In this document: one piece after another, positions 58,834 through 64,000 of the stretch | Numbering within the stretch: position 1 is the first letter of the stretch | Layout of the letters: every line of letters starts with the position of its first letter | DNA from: Desulfobacca_B sp046538075 | Lineage (GTDB): Bacteria > Desulfobacterota > Desulfobaccia > Desulfobaccales > Desulfobaccaceae | Direction of reading: 5' to 3' | NCBI GenBank assembly: GCA_046538075.1 | Contig: JBKHJN010000006.1 | Coordinates: 1-64,000, forward strand | Length of the DNA: 64,000 nt | Translations under genes and position numbers: made by a program | The notes under the pieces: model-generated | What the model was told of the DNA's origin: nothing | The model's input: only the letters and a program-made list of their open reading frames with translations | The model's database searches: none

Positions 58834-59988
58834 TTATCCTCGGCCTTTTTGGGCGGCTGCGGCAGTCAGGGCTTCCAGGGTCTCCTGGGCGGTCCGTTTC
58901 CAGGAGAGCTCAGCGACTGCAGCGACCGCAGCGTCCTGAAGGCGGCGGTCTTCTCGGCAGTCAAGCAATTGGGCCAGAGCCGCAACCAGCCCCTCGAGAT
59001 CATCAGGCCGCGCCAGGACCACCCCGTTTTCCCCAGGGACAATAAACTCGGCAGCGCCATTGGCCGCGGTGGTAACCACCGGCCGCCCACAGGCCAGGGC
59101 TTCCAACACCACATTGCTGCAGGGGTCATAAATGGTCGGCAATGCAACCACGGCAGGTAGAGCATAAAACCGCTCCACCCGAGGTTGTGGACCCAAAAAC
59201 CGGACTTGCGAGGCCACCCCTAACTTGCGGGCCAAGCGCTGATAAGACTCAGGGCGTCCCCGGCCTACCACCAACAGCCGAACTTTGAAATTTCGCAGAC
59301 AGGCCAGGGCGTGGAGCAAAAAAGCCAGCCCTTTGCGGCCAAACCCGGAGCCCACAAACAGTATAATCGGCGGCAGGGGCGAGCACCCCAATTCCTGTCC
59401 CACCGCGGTCCGGAGACCTTTAATAGCCGTGGGGGAAAAGCGCTCCCGGTCAATGCCGTTATAGATCACCCGGATTTTCTCCACCGGCACCTGATAGTGG
59501 CGCTCGAGTTCGCCCCGGACCTGCTGGGAGTTGGCGATGACCAGCTGCAGCTGCGGGTTTTGAAACAGGCGTTTTTCCAATGCCAGCAGCAGCCGGTGAA
59601 AGGGACTGATGGTCAGGCTCAGGCGCTGCCCGCCGGAAGCGTAAGGCCAGCGCCGCCTTAGCCATTCCCGGTGGCAACCGTCGCCGGCCCGGTACACGTC
59701 TTGATATAAGGTGCGTTCCAGACTATAAATGACCTCAAAATCTTCTTTTTGTACCAGCCGCCGGGCATTGAGGGCAAAACTCAACAGGCGTCCGGTCTTG
59801 CCGCCCCAGACCGGCACTTTGAGCCAACGAAGCCCAGTATGCCCCTCTGCAGCGGCTGTGCCTGGCCCGGAGGCGGCTAAAATGGTGACCTGATGGCCCT
59901 GGCGCAGGAATTCCTGGGCCAGGTAGCCCAGGGTGTTTTCCGCCCCGCCCCAAGCGGGGTAGCGCTGGCGGATCAGGGCGATGTTCAT
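58834..59988 (-). CDS. Family 4 glycosyltransferase (WaaG-like)
   Basis: 384 residues, GT-B. N-terminus MNIALIRQRYPAWGGAENTLG; then GDGCHREWLRRRW; the donor domain PPIILFVGSGFGRKGLAFLLH and IYDPCSNVVLEALACGRPVV (EX7E-like) are typical of WaaG/RfaG, which adds the first glucose to LPS core heptose. It overlaps the heptosyltransferase gene by four bases. Downstream is a 108-base gap before the epimerase. Confidence 0.88.
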   Translation of the reverse strand: MNIALIRQRYPAWGGAENTLGYLAQEFLRQGHQVTILAASGPGTAAAEGHTGLRWLKVPVWGGKTGRLLSFALNARRLVQKEDFEVIYSLERTLYQDVYRAGDGCHREWLRRRWPYASGGQRLSLTISPFHRLLLALEKRLFQNPQLQLVIANSQQVRGELERHYQVPVEKIRVIYNGIDRERFSPTAIKGLRTAVGQELGCSPLPPIILFVGSGFGRKGLAFLLHALACLRNFKVRLLVVGRGRPESYQRLARKLGVASQVRFLGPQPRVERFYALPAVVALPTIYDPCSNVVLEALACGRPVVTTAANGAAEFIVPGENGVVLARPDDLEGLVAALAQLLDCREDRRLQDAAVAAVAELSWKRTAQETLEALTAAAAQKGRG

Positions 59989-61019
59989 GGCCTCAGGAGC
60001 TGTTCTACCCCGGTCAGTACTTCATCTGGGGTGAGTTCGGTCAGACAGCGGCTGATTTTGGACCCCTGGCAGCCGTCCTGGCCGCAGGGCTGGCACTCCC
60101 AGCCTTTTTTGATCACTACATGCCCCTCGCCCCAGGGCCGCCAATTATAATCGCCGGTAGGACCAAACAGCGCCACGGTGGGGGTGCCGACCGCGGCGGC
60201 CAGATGCATGGGGGCGCTGTCCACCCCCAAAAACAGCCGGGCATGGGCGATCAGCGCCCCCAGCTCTTTCAGGGACAGGCGGCCCGCCAGGTTTACGGTT
60301 GGAACCGATGCTTGCCGCCTGATGTCGGCCACCAGGTCTAATTCTCGGGCATCCGGGGCCGCGGTCAGGACCACTGGCAGATGGTAATCATTATGAATAA
60401 CTTCGATAACCTGGGCATAGCCCGGCGCCGTCCAGCTTTTAAACAGCCAGCGGGCCGCAGGGTGCACCAGGGTAAAGTTTCGTTCTTTAAGTTGATATTC
60501 CCCCAACAGTTCTTGTATTCGCTGTTCAACCAGGCCGTTCCAGTAAAATTTTAAATCAGTATCCCGGGGCTGCCATCCCAGGGCCTGAACCGCGGCCAGA
60601 TTCTGCTCTACTGTGTGCCAATGCACCGGGGGGCGGGGCAAAAGCAGGTTAAAGGCATATCGCCGCTGCCAACCGGAGCGCCGCGGGTGATCAAAGCCGG
60701 CGCGCCGGGAAGCGCCGCTGAGCCACGTATAAATCGCCCCCCGGTCGCCTCCGGACAGTTCCAGCACCAGATCAAAGTGCCGCTGCCTCAATCCCAGGGC
60801 CAAGCTGAGCGGCTCCCACCAGCGCCAGGGTTTGGAGTTCACCATCAGCAGTTCGTCGATACTCGGGTTATCGCTCAGCATGGCCTCGGTGCCCTGGCGG
60901 ACCACGGCGCATACCCGGCTGTCGGGCCAGGCCTCTTTCAGGGCAGTAAAAACCGGTGTGGTGAGCAAGACATCGCCGATATGCTTGAGTCTGATGACCA
61001 GGATGCGTTTAAAATTCAT
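59985..61019 (-). CDS. Family 9 glycosyltransferase, LPS heptosyltransferase-like
   Basis: 344 residues. KRILVIRLKHIGDVLLTTPVF is the GT9 start. Later motifs are GLFVHPAA-type FTLVHPAARWLFKSW and the donor loop LGVDSAPMHLAAAVGTPTVALFGPT. It resembles heptosyltransferase III (WaaQ/RfaQ). It would add heptose to the LPS inner core from ADP-heptose. The order with LpxA upstream fits core/lipid A assembly. Confidence 0.9.
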   Translation of the reverse strand: MNFKRILVIRLKHIGDVLLTTPVFTALKEAWPDSRVCAVVRQGTEAMLSDNPSIDELLMVNSKPWRWWEPLSLALGLRQRHFDLVLELSGGDRGAIYTWLSGASRRAGFDHPRRSGWQRRYAFNLLLPRPPVHWHTVEQNLAAVQALGWQPRDTDLKFYWNGLVEQRIQELLGEYQLKERNFTLVHPAARWLFKSWTAPGYAQVIEVIHNDYHLPVVLTAAPDARELDLVADIRRQASVPTVNLAGRLSLKELGALIAHARLFLGVDSAPMHLAAAVGTPTVALFGPTGDYNWRPWGEGHVVIKKGWECQPCGQDGCQGSKISRCLTELTPDEVLTGVEQLLRP

Positions 61020-61806
61020 CTGCCCCCGGGCTGGCCCCTCCTTTGGCGATGCCCCGCTGGGACTGCCGGATAAATTGCAGCAGATGCTCCACTTCAGAGG
61101 TGAGCGGCACCTCGGCCTCCACCCGTTTCACGGCCTCCGAGATATTTACCGGCCGGTGAAACAATAACTTGTAGGCCTGCTGTAAGGGTTGAATCTGTTG
61201 CCGCTGCAATCCCGCCCGCCGCAACCCCACCAGGTTGAGGCCGCACACCGTATGGGTGCCGTCCATAAGGCAAAAAGGCGGCACGTCCCGTGAGGTCCGG
61301 GAGCCGCCCCGCATCAGCGCCAGCCGGCCTACCCGGCAGAACTGGTGGATCAGGCAATGGGCCGAAATAAAGGCCTGGTCTTCCACCGCTACATAACCAC
61401 CGATCAGCGCCCCATTGACTACGATGACCCGGTTGCCCACCGAGGAATTGTGCGCCATGTGACTTAAGGCCATGAGAAAATTATGATCACCCACCCGGGT
61501 GGCGCTGCCCGGCTTGGTGCCCCGGTGGATGGTGACGTATTCCCGGATAATGTTATGGTCGCCGATGATAGTGTAACTTTCCTCGCCCTTAAAGGCATAG
61601 TCCTGAGGTTCATGGCCGATGACGGCTCCGAAGGAAATCAGATTGTGAGCCCCGATCGTGGTATTAGGGCCGATATAGGCATGGGCCTGAATCCGGGTCC
61701 CGGGGCCGATTTGGGCCGGGCCCTCAATGACCACTCCGGGGCCGATCTCCACCCCGGGAGCCAATTCCACCCCGGGACCGATCCGGGCCGTAGGATCAAT
61801 TTTCAT
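61009..61806 (-). CDS. lpxA: Acyl-ACP:UDP-N-acetylglucosamine O-acyltransferase
   Basis: First enzyme of lipid A synthesis. 265 residues, left-handed beta-helix of hexapeptides (PGVELAPGVEIGPGVVIEG, IGPGTRIQAHAYIG), then FGAVIGHEPQDYAFKGE and IREYVTIHRGT. The catalytic His lies in ALSHMAHNSSVGNR. The C-terminal helical part is LLFHRPVNISEAVKRVE. Overlaps GT2 and heptosyltransferase genes by 11 bases each. LpxA here without LpxD/LpxB/FabZ neighbours is unusual but the family is clear. Confidence 0.95.
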   Translation of the reverse strand: MKIDPTARIGPGVELAPGVEIGPGVVIEGPAQIGPGTRIQAHAYIGPNTTIGAHNLISFGAVIGHEPQDYAFKGEESYTIIGDHNIIREYVTIHRGTKPGSATRVGDHNFLMALSHMAHNSSVGNRVIVVNGALIGGYVAVEDQAFISAHCLIHQFCRVGRLALMRGGSRTSRDVPPFCLMDGTHTVCGLNLVGLRRAGLQRQQIQPLQQAYKLLFHRPVNISEAVKRVEAEVPLTSEVEHLLQFIRQSQRGIAKGGASPGADEF

Positions 61807-62572
61807 GCCGAGCCCTCAAAGTCCGGGCCTGCTGTCGCAATTCCCGCAATTTGGCATACTTCAAAAAATTATACACACTGTACAGCACCGCCAGGGTATA
61901 TCCGGCCCGGCCTTCCAGAAAGCCCTTTTTGATAAAATAGAGATTGACAAAGGTAGCCCAGGGCCGCCACAGGAGTTCCCCCCAGCAGGGGCGTCTCCCC
62001 TGTTTGACCAGTTCCCGGGCCGCCAGCTGGGAATACCGATCCATGCGCTGCACAAAATCGCTGAGGCTGGCATAGGTATAATGTTCCAGGGGATGCTGCA
62101 AGGTCCCGACCCTGCCCTCGACTTCCACTCCCTCATGGACCTCCCGGTCGGCAAAATGCCCCCGGCCGCGGCGAAACAGCCGGATGGTATAATCCGGATA
62201 CCATCCCAGATGTTTGATCCACTGGCCACAGAAATAATTCTTCCGGGCCACCCGGTAGCCGTCCAGGGGGCCATCGGCCTGGAGTTGCTCCAGGATTTCC
62301 TGCTGCAAGGCCGGGGGGACCCGCTCATCCGCATCCAGGCTCAGGATCCATTCCATGCGGGCCTGTTCCAGGGCCAGATTTTTGTTCCGGGCAAATCCCT
62401 GCCAGGGAACGGAAAAAATCCGGTCGGTAAAGGCCCGGGCCAGCTCCACAGTGCAATCGGTGCTTTGCGAGTCCACCACCACGATTTCATCCGCCCACCG
62501 CACTGACTCCAGACAGGCAACAATATTGGCCTCTTCGTTCAGGGTAATGATGGTAACTGTAAGACCCGCCAT
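61796..62572 (-). CDS. Family 2 glycosyltransferase (WaaE/KdtX-like)
   Basis: 258 residues. TVTIITLNEEANIVACLESV, ADEIVVVDSQSTDCTVELA, WQGFARNKNLALEQA and WILSLDADERVPPALQQEI give the nucleotide and DxD motifs of WaaE-type enzymes that add a hexose to the LPS inner core. Also DREVHEGVEVEGRVG and a C-terminal membrane-proximal part (TFVNLYFIKKGFLEG). First enzyme after the small Trm112-like gene. Confidence 0.88.
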   Translation of the reverse strand: MAGLTVTIITLNEEANIVACLESVRWADEIVVVDSQSTDCTVELARAFTDRIFSVPWQGFARNKNLALEQARMEWILSLDADERVPPALQQEILEQLQADGPLDGYRVARKNYFCGQWIKHLGWYPDYTIRLFRRGRGHFADREVHEGVEVEGRVGTLQHPLEHYTYASLSDFVQRMDRYSQLAARELVKQGRRPCWGELLWRPWATFVNLYFIKKGFLEGRAGYTLAVLYSVYNFLKYAKLRELRQQARTLRARHEN

Positions 62573-62577
62573 ATCCG

Positions 62578-62748
62578 TCAGGGCAGTTTTTTGGCCTCGT
62601 CGATGAGCATGATAGGGATATCGTCTTTAATCTCGTAGAGCAGTTTGCAACGTTCGCAGATCAGCCCGTCGCCGCTTTCGTTAAGGTGAACCTCCCCCTT
62701 GCACTTGGGACAGGCCAGAATTTCCAATAATTCTTTGCTGATTGCCAT
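62578..62748 (-). CDS. Trm112-family small zinc protein
   Basis: 56 residues: MAISKELLEILACPKCKGEV, then GLICERCKLLYEIKDDIP and IMLIDEAKKLP. The two CxxC pairs of the Trm112/YcaR (UPF0434) family are intact, and the IPIMLIDEA end is diagnostic. Bacterial members accompany LPS genes (ycaR next to kdsB and lpxK). Five bases upstream of the GT2 gene, so it leads the operon. Confidence 0.9.
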   Translation of the reverse strand: MAISKELLEILACPKCKGEVHLNESGDGLICERCKLLYEIKDDIPIMLIDEAKKLP

Positions 62749-62858
62749 TTTGCTTCCATTCTTTTACCAGAACTAAATTGAGACTTTGGAGTTAAGGTTG
62801 CCTTCTGTAGGTTATCAAAATCAGGTGTAAAACTCAACAAGTGAAGTTCTCTTTATTT

Positions 62859-62915
62859 ACTAGATTAATTAGAGGGGAGGGCCGGGGCCTTTCGGTCCCC
62901 TGGCCCCCGCTCCCG
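62859..62915. repeat. Dispersed intergenic repeat, partial copy D
   Basis: TAGATTAATTAGAGGGGAGG (62861-62880), then GCCGGGGCC, TTTCGGT and a hairpin CCCCTGGCCCCC. Shares the GAGGGGAGGGCCG part with copy C but not the TCCGAGCATTT lead. Lies in the gap between the Trm112-like gene and tlyA. Confidence 0.5.
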
Positions 62916-62981
62916 ATTCTTTAATGCATTCCCCCATCAATTTCGGTATGATCAGACATCAATGGTGATTGAGGCCGGGGA

Positions 62982-63734
62982 TTGCAGACTGGTAATACAA
63001 AAAAGAAGTGTCGGCTGGACCGATTGGTGGTGGAGCGCGGTCTGGCCCCCAGCCGGGATCGGGCCCAAGCCCTGATCCTGGCTGGCAAGGTGCTGGTGGC
63101 CGGTGAGCCGGTGACCAAGGCCGGGGCTTTGGTCTCCCCGCAGGCGCCCCTGACCCTGCAAGCCCCCGATATTCCCTATGTCAGCCGGGGGGGCCTGAAG
63201 CTGGCCGCCGCCCTGGAGCATTTCCAGATCAGCGTGGCCAGCAAGGTGGTTTTGGATGTCGGCGCCTCTACCGGCGGCTTTACCGATTGCCTGCTGCAGC
63301 AGGGGGCGCTCCGGGTCTACGCGGTGGATGTGGGCTACGGCCAGTTGGCCTGGAGCCTGCGCCAGGATGCCCGGGTAATCCTCCTGGAACGCACCAATAT
63401 CCGCTATCTGCCGCCGGAAGCGATTGCCGAACCGATTGATTTGGCCACTATCGACGTCTCGTTCATTTCCCTGAAGCTGGTGTTGCCCCGGGTCAAGGAA
63501 TTTGTCCGTCCTGGAGGGGAAATCATTGCTCTGGTCAAACCCCAGTTTGAGGTGGGGCGGCAGCAGGTAGGCAAGGGCGGGGTGGTACGCGATCAAGGCC
63601 TGCAGCTTCAGGTGGTGGAAAATCTCAAAGTCCTGGCCGCCTCCCTGGCTCTGGAGGTCATTGGCCATTTGCCTTCGCCGATTTTGGGCCCCAAGGGTAA
63701 TCAAGAATATCTACTCTATCTTCGCCGCTACTAG
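62982..63734 (+). CDS. tlyA: TlyA-family rRNA methyltransferase/hemolysin
   Basis: 250 residues from a TTG at 62982; no better in-frame start is upstream. The N-terminal S4 RNA-binding domain shows RLDRLVVERGLAPSRDRAQAL and GKVLVAGEPVTKAGA. Then PYVSRGGLKLAAALEHF leads into an FtsJ-type methyltransferase core: VVLDVGASTGGFTDCLLQQGA (SAM motif), DLATIDVSFISLKLVLP and ALVKPQFEVGRQQVGKGGVV. It 2'-O-methylates cytidines in 16S/23S rRNA. Confidence 0.94.
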   Translation: MQTGNTKKKCRLDRLVVERGLAPSRDRAQALILAGKVLVAGEPVTKAGALVSPQAPLTLQAPDIPYVSRGGLKLAAALEHFQISVASKVVLDVGASTGGFTDCLLQQGALRVYAVDVGYGQLAWSLRQDARVILLERTNIRYLPPEAIAEPIDLATIDVSFISLKLVLPRVKEFVRPGGEIIALVKPQFEVGRQQVGKGGVVRDQGLQLQVVENLKVLAASLALEVIGHLPSPILGPKGNQEYLLYLRRY

Positions 63735-63800
63735 GTTGCCGGCTGTATGGCGGTGTCCACCAAAGGAGTCATTGTCCAGAAATCGGCCTGAAAAGTTATT

Positions 63801-64000
63801 TCAGGCAATCTCGGCGTCGGTCAGGTAACAGGCGGGGTCGGGAGCCCACAAGTCCCCGGTCAGGGCTTCCGCCCGGACCCGGAAATTGCCGCCGCAGACC
63901 GACAGCCAGCGGCAGGCCGCGCAGCGCCCCTTGACATGGGGTTTCTTATTTTTCAATTGGGCCATCAGGGGGTTGCTTAGATCCGTCCAGATCTCACTGA
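63801..64000 (-). CDS. ahbC: AhbC-like radical SAM/SPASM protein, C-terminal end (partial)
   Basis: The minus strand encodes the end of a radical SAM protein, cut by the right edge: SEIWTDLSNPLMAQLKNKK, PHVKGRCAACRWLSVCGGNF, RVRAEALTGDLWAPDPACYL and TDAEIA. The Cys-rich end (RCAACRWLSVCGGN) with DPACYLT matches the SPASM part of AhbC/NirJ proteins, which remove acetate side chains of didecarboxysiroheme. Sulfate reducers use this route to heme. The radical SAM CxxxCxxC is outside the window. Confidence 0.85.
   Translation of the reverse strand, partial: SEIWTDLSNPLMAQLKNKKPHVKGRCAACRWLSVCGGNFRVRAEALTGDLWAPDPACYLTDAEIA

Noticed and set aside
58794..59045. Plus-strand frame beginning MTTRNTLILVGMAVILGLFG
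   Set aside because: Its hydrophobic start looks like a membrane-protein N-terminus, but it soon runs antisense to the WaaG-like gene with random composition; at most a relic.

Overview
The window looks like chromosome of an anaerobic sulfate-reducer-type member of the Desulfobacterota. Desulfobacca or a relative is my best guess, but it is not proven. The evidence is a Desulfovibrio-type ferredoxin, desulfoferrodoxin, rubrerythrin, two rubredoxins, a rubredoxin:oxygen oxidoreductase, a 2-oxoacid:ferredoxin oxidoreductase, an orange-protein (ORP/Mrp/MinD) locus, and the C-terminus of an AhbC-like radical SAM protein of the siroheme-based heme pathway. Most of the DNA is moderately GC-rich. 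A few AT-rich patches (about 11.05-12.4 kb and 30.2-31.0 kb) look acquired.

Layout. 0-2 kb: succinate dehydrogenase/fumarate reductase SdhAB, with sdhA cut by the window edge. 2.4-3.2 kb: a small winged-helix protein and a membrane protein. 3.4-8.4 kb: a livKHMGF branched-chain amino acid type ABC operon behind a near-consensus promoter, with repeat-derived spacers. 8.7-10.7 kb: an orphan TPP-dependent E1 alpha/beta pair whose beta gene carries an in-frame TAG. 10.8-12.8 kb: a decay zone with a metF 3' relic, an AT-rich split permease pair, a truncated methyltransferase and a flavin-reductase relic with three stops. 12.9-14.5 kb: small Cys-rich proteins and a hexapeptide acyltransferase. 14.6-18.8 kb: a leftward operon of RCK-gated K+ channel, two DUF1538 membrane proteins, a PII-like protein and a CBS protein. 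19.3-21.8 kb: glycogen phosphorylase. 21.9-27.0 kb: a leftward HlyD/dual-ATPase/two-permease exporter. 27.1-30.0 kb: a SagB-like oxidoreductase, coaX and glmM. 30.2-32.1 kb: a ZIP transporter flanked by direct repeats, ferredoxin, and a methyltransferase-like protein. 32.4-38.4 kb: pstSCAB1B2 and a YcaO-TPR protein. 38.5-39.9 kb: a membrane glycosyltransferase. 40.2-44.9 kb: the ORP locus. 45.1-53.6 kb: an oxygen/sulfur defence island (Tpx, lipoprotein, rubredoxin, rubrerythrin, desulfoferrodoxin, ferritin, sulfur oxygenase reductase, KorAB, rubredoxin, FprA). 53.8-55.0 kb: NADP-type isocitrate dehydrogenase. 55.2-62.7 kb: a leftward LPS/glycan operon. 63-64 kb: tlyA and the 3' end of ahbC.

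The most notable points are four. A sulfur oxygenase reductase with all catalytic residues sits inside an anaerobe's oxygen-defence island. Two adjacent PstB ATPases have complementary lesions (one lacks the Q-loop Gln and H-loop His, the other lacks the signature SGG), which predicts an obligate heterodimer with one working site. A compact K+ channel/DUF1538/PII-like/CBS operon looks like a regulated ion-transport module. A dispersed intergenic repeat family has two copies flanking the ZIP gene.
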